A DNA stretch of 64,000 nucleotides from Euonymus europaeus. Taxonomy: Eukaryota > Streptophyta > Magnoliopsida > Celastrales > Celastraceae. Position numbers and translations under genes: made by a program. Position 1 is the first letter of the stretch. Each line of letters begins with the position of its first letter. Where the stretch lies: NCBI GenBank assembly GCA_963580455.1, contig OY756966.1:13953001-14017000 (forward strand). The letters run 5' to 3'. Under the pieces are notes generated by a model. The model worked only from the letters and a program-made list of their open reading frames with translations, had not been told where the DNA came from and made no database searches. Positions 41,901 to 54,159 of the stretch are shown here, piece after piece.

Positions 41901-43000
41901 GCCCGGTGTACACTTTTTATTGTTATTCTATGTCATATTTTATGAGTATAAGCTTCCAAGATTATTTCCTTGAAAAAACACTAACTTTCTATGATAAATG
42001 GACAAAGCCGTTAAAACCTCCTCTATAGAGAAATTGAGCAACTTCGGACCATCAAAGTTGCCCGGTGTACACTTTTTATTGTTATTCTATGTCATATTTT
42101 ATGAGTATAAGCTTCCAAGATTATTTCCTTGAGAAAACACTAACTTTCAATGACAAATGGACTAAGCCGTTAAAACCTCCTCTATAGAGAAGTTGAGCAA
42201 CTACGGACCATCAAACTTGCTCGGTGTACACTTTTTAATGTTATTTTGTCTCAAATTTTACGAGTATAAGCTTCCTAGATTATTCCGATGACAAAACAGC
42301 AACTTTCTATGACAAATGGACAAAACCGTTAAAAGCTGCCCCATAGAGAGAGTTGAGCAACTTCGGACCATCAAAGTTGCTCGGTGTACGCTTTTTAATG
42401 TTCTTCTATGTCAAATTTTATGAGTATAAGCTTCCAAGATTATTTCTTTGAGAAACACTAACAAACTATGATAAATGGACAAAGCCGTTAAAACCTCCTC
42501 TATAGAGAAGTTGAGCAACTTCGGACCATCAAAGTTGCCCGGTGTACACTTTTTATTGTTATTCTATGTCATATTTTATGAGTATAAGCTTCCAAGATTA
42601 TTTCCTTGAGAAAACACTAACTTTCTATGACAAATGGACTTAGCCGTTAAAACCTCCTCTATAGAGAAGTTGAGCAACTTCGGACCATCAAACTTGCTCG
42701 GTGTACACTTTTTAATGTTATTCTATCTCATATTTTACGAGTATAAGCTTCCTAGATTATTCCGATGACAAAACAGCAACTTTCTACGACAAATGGACAA
42801 AACCGTTAAAAGCTGCTCCATAGAGAGAGTTAAGCAACTTCGGACCATCAAAGTTGCTCGATGTACGCTTTTTAATGTTCTTCTATGTCAAACTTTATGA
42901 GTATAAGCTTCCAAGATTATTTCCTTGAGAAAAACTAACTTTCTATGATAAATGGACAAAGCCGTTAAAACCTCCTCTATAGAGAAGTTGAGCAAGTTCG
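38900..43000 (+). repeat. Higher-order repeat of 4- and 5-monomer blocks (636/794 bp; 2,066-bp superunit)
   Basis: The variant CACTAACAAACTATGATAAA starts at 38961, 39754, 40390, 41026, 41820 and 42456. The steps are 793, 636, 636, 794 and 636 bp, that is 5, 4, 4, 5 and 4 monomers, so the pattern repeats after 13 monomers (2,065-2,066 bp). Other markers follow: GAGTTGTGC at about 39172 and 41238, and TTTTTAATAATATTC at about 39532 and 41598. Most monomers carry CCTTGAGAAA instead of CCTTGACAAA and GTTGCCCGG instead of GTTGCTCGG. Average monomer length is 159 bp. Confidence 0.85.
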
Positions 43001-43379
43001 GACCATCAAAGTTGCTCGGTGTACACTTTTTATTGTTATTCTATGTCATATTTTATGAGTATAAGCTTCCAAGATTATTTCCTTGAGAAATACTAACTTT
43101 CTATGACAAATGGATAAAATTGTTAAAAGCTCCTCTATAGAAAGAGTTGTGCAACTTCGGACCATCAAAGTTGCTCGGTGTACACTTTTTAATGTTATTC
43201 TATCTCAAATTTTACGAGTATAAGCTTCCTAGATTATTTCCTTGAGAAACACTAACTTTTTATGATAAATGGACAAAGTCGTTAAAACCTCCTCTATAGA
43301 GAAGTTGAGCAACTTTGGACCATCAAAATTTTTCGGTGTACACTTTTTATTGTTATTCTATGTCATATTTTATGAGTAT

Positions 43380-44020
43380 AAGCTTCCAAGATTATTTCCT
43401 TGAGAAACACTAACTTTCTATGACAAATGGACAAAATTGTTAAAAGCTCTTCCATAGAAAGAGTTGTGCAACTTCGGACCATCAAAGTTGCTCGGTGTAC
43501 ACTTTTTAATGTTATTCTATCTCAAATTTTACGAGTATAAGCTTCCTAGATTATTCCGATGATAAAACAGCAACTTTCTATGACAAACGGACAAAACCAT
43601 TAAAAGTTCCTCCATAGAGAGAGTTGAGCAACTTCGGACCATCAAAATTGCTCGGTGTACACTTTTTAATGTTCTTCTATGTCATATTTTATGAGTATAA
43701 GCTTCCAAGATTATTTCTTTGAGAAACACTAACTTTCTATGACAAATGGACAAAATTGTTAAAAGCTCCTCCATAGAAAGAGTTGTGCAACTTCGGACCA
43801 TCAAAATTGGTCGGTGTACACTTTTTAATGTTATTCTATCTCAAATTTTACGAGTATAAGCTTCCTAGATTATTCCGATGATAAAACAGCAACTTTCTAT
43901 GACAAACGGACAAAACCATTAAAAGTTCCTCCATTGAGAGAGTTGAGCAACTTCGGACCATCAAAATTTCTCGGTGTACACTTTTTAATGTTCTTCTATG
44001 TCAAATTTTACGAGTATAAG
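43380..44020 (+). repeat. Dimeric repeat (319-bp offset)
   Basis: Two alternating monomer types repeat after 319 bp: CTTTGAGAAACAC/CCTTGAGAAACAC with GAGTTGTGC (43402 and 43721) and GATAAAACAGCAAC with CAAACGGAC (43561 and 43880). The dimer is present about twice. Confidence 0.7.
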
Positions 44021-47000
44021 CTTCCTTGACTGTTACGATGACAAAACTCCAACTTTCTATGACAAATGGACAAAACTGTTAAAAGCTCCTCCATAGAGAA
44101 GTTGAGCAACTTCGGACCGTCAAACTTGCTCGGTGTACACTTTTTAATGTTATTCTATCTCAAATTTTACGAGTATAAGCTTCCTAGATTATTCCGATGA
44201 CAAAACAGCAACTTTCTATGACAAACGGACAAAACCATTAAAAGTTCCTACATAGAGAGAGTTGAGCAACTTCGGACCATCAAAGTTGCTCGGTGTATAC
44301 TTTTTAATGTTCTTCTATCTCAAATTTTACGAGTATAAGCTTCCTAGATTATTCCGATGACAAAACACTACCTTTCTATGATAAATGGACAAAGCCGTTA
44401 AAACCTCCTCTATAGAGAAGTTGAGCAACTTCGAACCATCAAAGTAGTTCGGTGTATACTTTTTAATGTTTTTCAATGTGAAATTTTACGAGTATATAAG
44501 ATTCCTAGATTATTTCGATAACAAAACACTACCTTTCTATGATAAATGGACAAAGTCGTTAAAACCTCCACAATAGAGATGTTGAGATACTTAGGACCAT
44601 CAAAGTTGCTTGGTGTACACTTCTTAATGTTCTTCTATGTCAAATTTTATGAGTATATAAGCTTTACAAATTATTTCGATGACAAAACACTAACTTTCTA
44701 TGACAAATGCACAAAACCGTTAAAAACTCACCATAGAGAGAGTTGAGAAACTTCGGACCATCAAAGTTCCTCGGTTTACACTTTTTATTGTTATTCTATG
44801 TCATATTTTATGAGTATAAGCTTTCAAGATTATTTCCTTTCCAAAACCCAACTTTCTACGACAAATGGACAAAAACGTTAAAAGCTCCTCCATAGAGAGA
44901 GTTGAGCAACTTCGGACCATCAAAGTTGCTCGGTGTATACTTTTTAATGTTCTTCTATCTCCAATTTTACGAGTATAAGCTTCCTAGATAATTCCGATGA
45001 CAAAACACCAACTTTCTATGACAAATGGACAAAACCATTAAAAACTCCTTCATAGAAAGAGTTGAGCAACTTCGGACTATCCAAGTTGCTCGGTGTACAC
45101 TTTTTATTGTTATTCTATGTCAAACTTTTTGAGTATAAGCTTCCAAGATTATTTCCTTGAGAAAACACTCAATTTCTATGACAAATGGACAAAGGCGTTA
45201 AAACCTCCTCTATAGAGAAGTTGAGCAAATTCGGACCATTAAAGTTGCTTGGTCTACACATTTTAACGTTCTTCTATATCAAATTTTACGAGTATATAAG
45301 CTTCCTTCATTATTTCGATGACAAAACACCAACTTTCTATGACAAATGGACAAAACTGTTAAAAGCTCCTCCATAGAGAAGTTGAGCAACTTCGGACCAT
45401 CAAAGTTGCTCGGTGTACACTTTTTAATGTTCTTCTATCTCAAATTTTATGAGTATAAGCTTCCTTGATTATTCCGATGACAAAACACCAACTTTATATG
45501 ACAAATGGACAAAACTGCTAAAAGCTCCTCCATAGAGAGAGTTGAGCAACTTCGGATCATCAAATTTGCTCGGTGTACACTTTTTAATGTTATTCTATCT
45601 CAAATTTTACGAGTATAAGCTTCCTAGATTATTCCGATGACAAAACAGCAACTTTCTATGACAAACGGACAAAACCATTAAAAGTTCCTCCATAGAGAGA
45701 GTTGAGCAACTTTGGACCATCAAAGTTGCTCGGTGTACACTTTTTAATGTTCTTCTATGTAAAATTTTATGAGTATAAGCTTCCAAGATTATTTCCTTGA
45801 GAAACACTAACTTTCTGTGATAAATGGACAAAGCCGTTAAAACCTCCTCTATAGAGAAGTTGAGCAACTTTGGACCATCAAAGTTGCTCGGTGTACACTT
45901 TTTAACGTTCTTTTATGTCAAATTTTACGAGTATAAGCTTCCTTCATTATTTCGATGACAAAACACCAACTTTCTATGACAAATGGACAAAACTGTTAAA
46001 AGCTCCTCCATAGAGAAGTTGAGCAACTTTGGACCATCAATGTTGCTCGGTGTATACTTTTTAATGTTCTTTTATGTCAAATTTTACGAGTATAAGCTTC
46101 CTTGATTATTACGATGACAAAACACCAACTTTCTATGACAAATGGACAAAACTGTTAAAAGCTCCACCAAAAAGAAAGTTGAGCAACTTCGGACTGTCAA
46201 ACTTGCTCGGTGTACACTTTTTAATGTTATTCTATCTCAAATTTTACGAGTATAAGCTTCCTTGATTATTCCGATGACAAAACACCAACTTTCTATGACA
46301 AATGGACAAAACTGTTAAAAGCTCCTCCATAGAGAGAGTTGAGCAACTTCGGACCATCAAAGTTGCTCGATGTAAACTTTTTATTGTTATTCTATGTCAA
46401 ATTTTATGAGTATAAGATTTCAAGATTATTTCGTTGACAAAACACTAACTTTCTATGAAAAATGGACAAAGCCGTTAAAACCTCCTCTATAGAGTTGTTG
46501 AGCAACTTCGGACCATCAAAGCTATTCGGTGTACACTTTGTAATGTTCTTCAATGTCAAATTTTACGAGTATATAAGCTTCACAGATTATTTCCTTTCCA
46601 AAACCCCAACTTTCTACGACAAATGGACAAAAACGTTAAAAGCTCCTCCATAGAGAGAGTTGAGCAACTTCGGACCATCAAAGTTGCTCGGTTTATACTT
46701 TTTAATGTTCTTCTATCTCAAATTTTACGAGTATAAGCTTCCTAGATTATTCCGATGACAAAACACCAACTTTCTATGACAAATGGACAAAACCATTAAA
46801 AACACCTTCATAGAAAGAGTTGAGCAACTTCGGACTATCCAAGTTGCTCGGTGTACACTTTTTATTGTTATTCTATGTCAAACTTTTTGAGTATAAGCTT
46901 CCAAGATTATTTCCTTGAGAAAACACTCACTTTCTATGACAAATGGACAAAGCCGTTAAAACCTCCTCTATAGAGAAGTTGAGCAACTTTGGACCATCAA

Positions 47001-48700
47001 AGTTGCTCGGTGTACACTTTTTATTGTTATTCTATGTCATATTTTATGAGTATAAGCTTCAAAGATTATTTCTTTGAGAAAACACTAACTTTCTATGACA
47101 ATTGGACAAAGCCGTTAAAACCTCCTCTATAGAGAAGTTGAGCAACTTCGGACCATCAAAGTTGCTCGGTGTACACTTTTTAATATTCTTCTATGTCAAA
47201 TTTTACGAGTATAAGCTTCCTTCATTATTTCGATGACAAAACACCAACTTTCTATGAAAAATGGACAAAACTGTTAAAAGCTCCTCCATAGAGAAGTTGA
47301 GCAACTTCGGACCATCAAAGTTGCTCGGTGTACACTTTTTAATGTTCTTCTATCTCAAATTTTACGAGTATAGGCTTCCTTGATTATTCCGATGACAAAA
47401 CACCAACTTTCTATGACAAATGGACAAAACTGTTAAAAGCTCCTCCATAGAGAGAGTTGAGCAACTTCGGACCATCAAAGTTGCTCGGTGTACACTTTTT
47501 AATGTTATTCTATCTCAAATTTTACGAGTATATGCTTCCTAGATTATTCCGATGACAAAACAGCAACTTTCTATGACAAACGGACAAAACCATTAAAAGT
47601 TCCTACATAGAGAGAGTTGAGCAACTTCGGACCATCAAAGTTGCTCGGTGTACACTTTTTATGGTTCTTCTATGTCAAATTTTACGAGTATAAGCTTCAT
47701 TGATTATTACGATGACAAAACACCAACTTTCTATGACAAATGGACAAAACTATTAAAAGCTCCTCCATAGCGAAGTTGACCAACTTCGGACCGTCAAACT
47801 TGCTCGGTGTACACTTTTTAATATTATTCTATCTGAAATTTTACGAGTATAAGCTTCCTTGATTATTCCGATGACAAAACACCAACTTTCTATGACAAAT
47901 GGACAAAACTGTTAAAAGCTCCTCCATAGAGAGAGTTGAGCAACTTCGGACCAATAAAGTTGCTCGATGTAAACTTTTTATTGTTGTTCTATGTCAAATT
48001 TTATGAGTATAAGCTTTCAAGATTATTTCGTTGACAAAACACTAACTTTCAATGAAAAATGGACAAAGCCGTTAAAACCTCCTCTATAGAGAAGTTGAGC
48101 AACTTCGGAGCATCAAAGCTGTTCGGTGTACACTTTTTAATGTTCTTCAATGTCAAATTTTACGAGTTTATAAGCTTCCAAGATTATTTCCTTGACAAAC
48201 ACTAACTTTCTATGACAAATGGACAAAATTGTTAAAAGCTCCTCCATAGAGAGAGTTGTGCAACTTCAGACCATCAAAGTTGGTCGGTGTACACTTTTTA
48301 ATGTTATTCTATCTCAAATTTTACGAGTATAGGCTTCCTAGATTATTCCGATGACAAAACAGCAACTTTCTATGACAAACGGACAAAACCATTAAAAGTT
48401 CCTCCATAGAGAGAAGTTGGGCAACTTCGGACCATCAAAGTTGCTCGGTGTACACTTTTTAATGTTCTTCTATGTCAAACTTTTTGAGTATAAGTTTCCA
48501 AGATTATTTCCTTGAGAAAACACTCACTTTCTATGACAAATGGACAAAGGCGTTAAAACCTCCTCTATAGAAAAGTTGAGCAACTTCGGACCATAAAAGT
48601 TGCTTAGTATACACATTTTAATGTTCTTCTATGTTAAATTTTACGAGTATATAAGCTTCCTAGATTATTTCGATGACAAAATACTTACTTTCTATGACAA
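44020..48700 (+). repeat. Mixed monomers, no single higher-order unit recognised
   Basis: Subtypes from the left (TATATAAG form at 44.49, 44.65, 45.29, 46.57, 48.65 kb) and from the right (CTTCCTTGATTATTCCG, CAAACGGACAAAACC) are interleaved. Short matches recur, but I found no long constant offset. The region looks like a transition between the left and right domains. Confidence 0.6.
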
Positions 48701-49690
48701 ATCGACAAAGCAATTAAAACTTCCTCGATAGAGAAGTTGGGCAACTTCGGACCATCAAAGTTGCTCGGTGTACACTTTTTAATGTTCTTCTATGTCAAAT
48801 TTTATGAGTATAAGCTTCCAAGATTATTTCCTTGAGAAACACTAACTTTCTATGATAAATGGACAAAGCCGTTAAAACCTCCTCTATAGAGAAGTTGAGC
48901 AACTTTGGACCATCAAAGTTGCTCGGTGTACACTTTTTATTGTTATTCTATGTCATATTTTGAGTATAAGCTTCCAAGATTATTTCTTTGAGAAAACACT
49001 AACTTTCTATGACAAATGGACAAAGCCGTTAAAACCTCCTCTATAGAGAAGTTGAGCAACTTCGGACCATCAAAGTTGCTCGGTGAATACTTTTTAATGT
49101 TCTTCTATTTTAAATTTTACGAGTATAAGCTTCCTTGATTATTCCGATGACAAAACACTAACTTTCTATGATAAATGTGCAAAACTGTTAAAAGCTCCTC
49201 CATAGAGAGAGTTGAGCAACTTCGGACCATCCAAGTTGCTCGGTCTACACTTTTTACTGTTCTTCTATGTCAAATTTTCCGAGTATAAGCTTCCTTGATT
49301 ATTTCTATGACAAAACACCAACTTTCTATGAAAAATGGACAAAACTGTTAAAAGCTCCTCCATAGAGAAGTTGAGCAACTTCGGACCATCAAAGTTGCTC
49401 GGTGTACACTTTTTAATGTTCTTCTATGTTAAATTTTACGAGTATAAGCTTCCTTGATTATTCCGATGACCAAACACTAACTTTCTATGATAAATGTGCA
49501 AAACTGTTAAAAGCTCCTCCATAGAGAGAGTTGAGCAACTTCGGACCATCCAAGTTGCTCGGTCTACACTTTTTAATGTTCTTCTATCTCAAATTTTACG
49601 AGTATAGGCTTCCTTGATTATTCCGATGAAAAAACACCAACTTTCTGTGACAAATGGACAAAATTGTTAAAAGCTCCTCCATAGAGAGAG
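48700..49690 (+). repeat. Parent-like segment related to block X
   Basis: It shares with X copies the 2-bp-shorter TGTCATATTTTGAG (48951; 51983 in X1), CGGTGAATAC and GATAAATGTGCAAAAC (49171; 52203). The offset to X1 is 3,032 bp, then 3,190, because X1 has one extra monomer near 52.27-52.43 kb, and returns to 3,030 because this segment has a dimeric duplication (GATAAATGTGC at 49171 and 49490). X1 is cleaner; this may be the source or a decayed relative. Confidence 0.65.
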
Positions 49691-50969
49691 TTGAGCAACT
49701 TCGGACCATCAAAGTTGCTCGGTGTACACTTTTTAATGTTATTCTATCTCAAATTTTACGAGTATAAGCTTCCTACATTATTCCGATAACAAAACAACAA
49801 CTTTCTATGACAAACAGACAAAACCATTAAAAGTTCCTCCATAGAGAGAGTTGAGCAAGTTCGGACCATCAAAGTTTCCCGGTGTACACTTTTTAATGTT
49901 CTTCTATCTCAAATTTTAAGAGTATAAGCTTCCTAGATTATTCCGATGACAAAACACCAACTTTCTATGACAAATGGACAAATCCGTTAAAAGCTCCTTC
50001 ATTGAGAGAGTTGAGCAACTTTGGACCATCAAAGTTGTTCGGTGTACACTTTTTAATGTTATTCTATCTCGAATTTTACGAGTATAGGCTTCTTAGATTA
50101 TTCCGATTACAAAACACCAACTTTCTATGAGAAATGGACAAAACCGTTAAAAGATCCTCCATAGAGAGAGTTGAGCAACTTCGGACTATCAAAGTTGCTC
50201 GGGATAGACTTTTAATTGTTCTTCTATGTCAAATTTTAGGAGTATAAGCTTCCTAGATTATTCCGATGACAAAACAACAACTTTCTATGACAAACGAATA
50301 AAACCATTAAAAGTTCCTCCATAGAGAGAGTTGAGCAACTTCGGACCATCAAAGTTTCTCGGTGTACACTTTTTAATGTTCTTCTATCACAAATTTTACG
50401 AGTATAAGCTTCCTAGATTATTCCGATGACAAAACACCTACTTTCTATGACAAATGGACAAACCATTAAAAGCTTCTCGATAGAGAGAGTTGAGCAACTT
50501 CGGACCATCAAAGTTGCTCGGTGTACATTTTTTTAATGTTATTCTATCTCAAATTTTACGAGTATAAGCTTCCTAGATTATTCCGATGAGAAAACACCAA
50601 CTTTCTATGACAAATGGACAAAACTGTAAAAGCTCCTCCATAGAGAGAGTTGAGCAACTTCGGATCATCAAAGTTGCTCGGTGTACACTTTTTAATGTTA
50701 TTCTATCTCAAATTTAATGAGTATAAGCTTCCTAGATTATTCTGATGACAAAACAGCAACTTTCAATGACAAACAAACAACACCATTAAAAGTTCCTCCA
50801 TTGATAGAGTTGAGCAACTTCGGACCATCGATGTTGCTCGGTGTACACTTTGTAAGGCTCTTCTATCTCAAATTTTACGAGTATAGGCTTCCTTGATTAT
50901 TCCGATGACAAAACACCAACTTTCTATGACAAATGGACAAAAACGTTAAAAGCTTCTCGATAGAGAGAG
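49691..50969 (+). repeat. Higher-order unit a-h (8 monomers, 1,279 bp), copy 1
   Basis: Variants as I define them: a, CCTACATTATTCCG (usually with TTTTTGATG); b, GAGCAAGTTCGG; c, TTGGACC with GTTGTTTGG and TATAGGCTTCTTAG; d, GGACTATC with ATAGACTTTTAATTG; e, AAAGTTTCTCGG or TTTCCCGG; f, GTGTACATTTTTT with GATGAGAAAAC; g, GGATCATC with AAATTTAATGAG; h, CACTTTGTAATG; i, GTATAGACTTCCTTG. This copy has a to h in order and ends in CTTCTCGATAG before block X. It is the most diverged copy (a lacks TTTGATG, c has GTTGTTCGG). Confidence 0.8.
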
Positions 50970-51129
50970 TTGAGCAACTTCGGACCATCAAAGTTGCTCG
51001 GTGTACACTTTTTAATGTTCTTCTATGTCAAATTTTATGAGTATAAGCTTCCTAGATTATTCCGATGACAAAACAACAACTTTCTATGACAAATGGACAA
51101 AACCATTAAAAGTTCCTCCATAGAGAGAG

Positions 51130-51289
51130 TTGAGCAACTTCGGACCATCAAAGTTGCTCGGTGTACACTTTTTAATGTTCCTCTATGTCAAATTTTATGA
51201 GTATAAGCTTCCTAGATTATTCCGATGACAAAACAGCAACTTTCTATGACAAATGGAAAAAACCATTAAAAGTTCCTTCATAGAGACAG
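51130..51289 (+). repeat. Representative consensus-like 160-bp monomer
   Basis: This copy is close to the array consensus and is exactly 160 bp to the next TTGAGCAACT. Positions within the monomer: 3-30 dyad core, 32-39 palindrome GTGTACAC, 40-46 T tract and AA, 61-67 AAATTTT, 77-82 HindIII site, 87-95 ATTATTCCG, 101-104 A tract, 113-125 TTCTATGACAAAT, 137-142 TTAAAA, 152-160 purine tail. The first 45 bases are the best conserved across the window. Variation concentrates at 5 CpG sites and around positions 66-100. Confidence 0.95.
51132..51159 (+). other. Dyad-symmetric core of the monomer (exemplar)
   Basis: GAGCAACTT at the left and AAGTTGCTC at the right are perfect reverse complements separated by 10 nt (CGGACCATCA). 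The same element occurs at this place in most monomers of the right half and in many on the left. One left-hand subtype (GGGCTATC loop, AAGTTACTC right arm) has a mismatch in the right arm. Next to it lies the palindrome GTGTACAC (51161-51168). Dyads that can form cruciforms have been reported as common in centromeric satellites lacking CENP-B boxes; a function here is inference. Confidence 0.9.
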
Positions 51290-52720
51290 TTGAGCAACTT
51301 CAGACCATCAAAGTTGCTCGGTGTACGCTTTTTAATGTTCTTCTATCTCAAATTTTAGGAGGATATGCTTCCTAGATTATTCCGATGACAAAACACCAAC
51401 TTTCTATGACAAATGGACAAAACCGTTAAAGGCTCCTCCATAGATAGAGTTGAGCAACTTCGGACCATCAAAGTTGCTCGTTGTACACTTTTTAATGTTA
51501 TTCTATCTCAAATTTTACGACTATAAGCTTCCAAGATTAATCCGATGACAAAACAACAACTTTCTATGACAAATGTACAAAACTGTTAAATGCTCCTCCA
51601 TAGAGAGAGTTGAGCAACTTCGGACCATCAAAGTTGCTCGGTGTACACTTTTTAATGTTCTTCTATGTCAAATTTTATGAGTATAAGCTTCCAAGATTAT
51701 TTCGTTGAGAAACACCAACTTTCTATGATGAATGGACAAAGCCGTTAAAACCTCCTCTATAGAGAAGTTGAGCAACTTCGGACCATCAAAGTTGCTCGGT
51801 GTACACTTTTTATTGTTATTCTATGTCTTATTTTATGAGTATAAGCTTCCAAGATTATTTCCTTGAGAAACACTAACTTTCTATGACAAATGGAAAAAAT
51901 TGTTAAAAGCTCCTCCATAGAGAGAGTTGAGCAACTTCGGATCATCAATGTTGCTCGGTGTACACTTTTTATTGTTATTCTATGTCATATTTTGAGTATA
52001 AGCTTCCAAGATTATTTCTTTGAGAAAACACTAACTTTCTATGACAAATGGACAAAGCCGTTAAAACCTCCTCTATAGAGAAGTTGAGCAACTTCGGACC
52101 ATCAAAGTTGCTCGGTGAATACTTTTTAATGTTCCTCTATGTTAAATTTTACGAGTATAAGCTTCCTTGATTATTCCGATGACAAAACACTAACTTTCTA
52201 TGATAAATGTGCAAAACTGTTAAAAGCTCCTCCATAGAGAGAGTTGAGCAACTTCGGACCATCCAAGTTGCTCGGTGTACACTTTTTATTGTTATTCTAT
52301 GTCAAATTTTATGAGTATAAGCTTCCAAGATTATTTCCTTGAGAAACACTATCTTTCTATGATAAATGGACAAAGCCGTTAAAACCTCCTCTATAGAGAA
52401 GTTGAGCAACTTTGGACCATCAAAGTTGCTCGGTGTACACTTTTTAATTTTCTTCTATGTCAAATTTTACGAGTATAAGCTTCCTTGATTATTTCTATGA
52501 CAAAACACCAACTTTCTATGACAAATGGACAAAACTGTTAAAAGCTCCTCCATAGAGAAGTTGAGCAACTTCGGACCATCAAAGTTGCTCGGTGTACACT
52601 TTTTAATGTTCTTCTATCTCAAATTTTACGAGTATAGGCTTCCTTGATTATTCCGATAACAAAACACCAACTTTCTATGACAAATGGACAAAATTATTAA
52701 AAGCTCCTCCATAGAGAGAG

Positions 52721-54159
52721 TTGAGCAACTTCGGACCATCAAAGTTGCTCGGTGTACACTTTTTGATGTTATTCTATCTCAAATTTTACGAGTATAAGCA
52801 TCCTACATTATTCCGATGACAAAACAGCAACTTTCTATGACAAACAGACAAAACCATTAAAAGTTCCTCCATAGAGAGAGTTGAGCAAGTTCGGACCATC
52901 AAAGTTGCCCGGTGTACACTTTTTAATGTTCTTCTATCTCAAATTTTACGAGTATAAGCTTTCTAGTTTATTCCGATGACAAAACACCAACTTTCTATGA
53001 CAAATGGACAAATCCGTTAAAAGCTCATTCATTGAGAGAGTTGAGCAACTTTGGACCATCAAAGTTGTTTGGTGTACGCTTTTTAGTGTTATTCTATCTC
53101 GAATTTTACGAGTATAGGCTTCTTAGATTATTCCGATGACAAAACACCAACTTTCTATGACAAATGGACAAAACCGTTAAAAGCTCCTCCATAGGGAGAG
53201 TTGAGCAACTTCGGACTATCAAAGTTGCTCGGTATAGACTTTTAATTGTTCTTCTATGTCAAATTTTACGAGTATAAGCTTCCTAGATTATTCCGATGAC
53301 AAAACAACAACTTTCTATGACAAACGAACAAAACCATTAAAAGTTCCTCCATAGAGAGAGTTGAGCAACTTCGGACCATCAAAGTTTCCCGGTGTACACT
53401 TTTTAATGTTCTTCTATCTCAAATTTTACGAGTATAAGCTTCCTAGATTATTCCGATGACAAAACACGTACTTTCTATGACAAATGGACAAAACCGTTAA
53501 AAGCTCCTCGATAGAGAGAGTTGAGCAACTTCGGACCATCAAAGTTGCTCGGTGTACATATTTTAATGTTATTCTATCTCAAATTTTACGAGTATAAGCT
53601 TCCTAGATTATTCCGATGAGAAAACACCAACTTTCTATGATAAATGGACAAAACTGTAAAAGCTCCTCCATAGAGAGAGTTGAGCAATTTCAGATCATCA
53701 AAGTTGCTCGGTGTACACTTTTTAATGTTATTCTATCATAAATTTAATGAGTATAAGCTTCCTAGATTATTCTGATGACAAAACAGCAACTTTCTATGAC
53801 AAACGAACAAAACCATTAAAAGTTCCTCCATTGAGAGAGTTGAGAAACTTCGGACCATCGAAGTTGCTCGGTGTACACTTTGTAATGTTCTTCTCTCTCA
53901 AATTTTACGAGTATAAGCTTCCTTGATTATTCCGATGACAAAACACCAACTTTTTATGACAAATGGACAAAATTGTTAAACGTTCCTCCATTGAGAGAGT
54001 TGAGCAACTTCGGACCATCAAAGTTGCTCGGTGTACACTTTTTAATGTTCTTCTATCTCAAATTTTATGAGTATAGACTTCCTTGATTATTCCGATGACA
54101 AAACACCAACTTTCTATGACAAATGGACAAAATTTTTAAAAGCTCCTCCATAGAGAGAG
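52721..54159 (+). repeat. Full 9-monomer higher-order unit a-i (1,439 bp), copy 2
   Basis: All nine variants occur once and in order. TTGAGCAACT of a is at 52721 and of the next a at 54160. Length is 9 x 160 minus 1, the missing base being in ACTGTAAAAGC before g. Confidence 0.9.

Larger units (their letters stand above)
50970..52720 (+). repeat. Block X, copy 1 (11 monomers, 1,751 bp)
   Basis: X contains GAGACAGTTGAGC, GAGGATATGC, ACGACTATAAGC, TGTCTTATTTTATG, TGTCATATTTTGAG and TGATAAATGTGC in that order. Copies 2 and 3 lie 5,908 and 10,849 bp downstream. It follows an h monomer and is followed by a. Confidence 0.85.

Noticed and set aside
51138..51154. CENP-B box
   Set aside because: CTTCGGACCATCAAAGT matches TTCG and the central A of the box core but lacks the CGGG half. 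I do not call a box.
45607..51948. Reverse-strand open frames at 45607-45867 and 51757-51948
   Set aside because: They are the complement of ordinary monomers that lack a stop in that frame by chance; neighbouring monomers break them.
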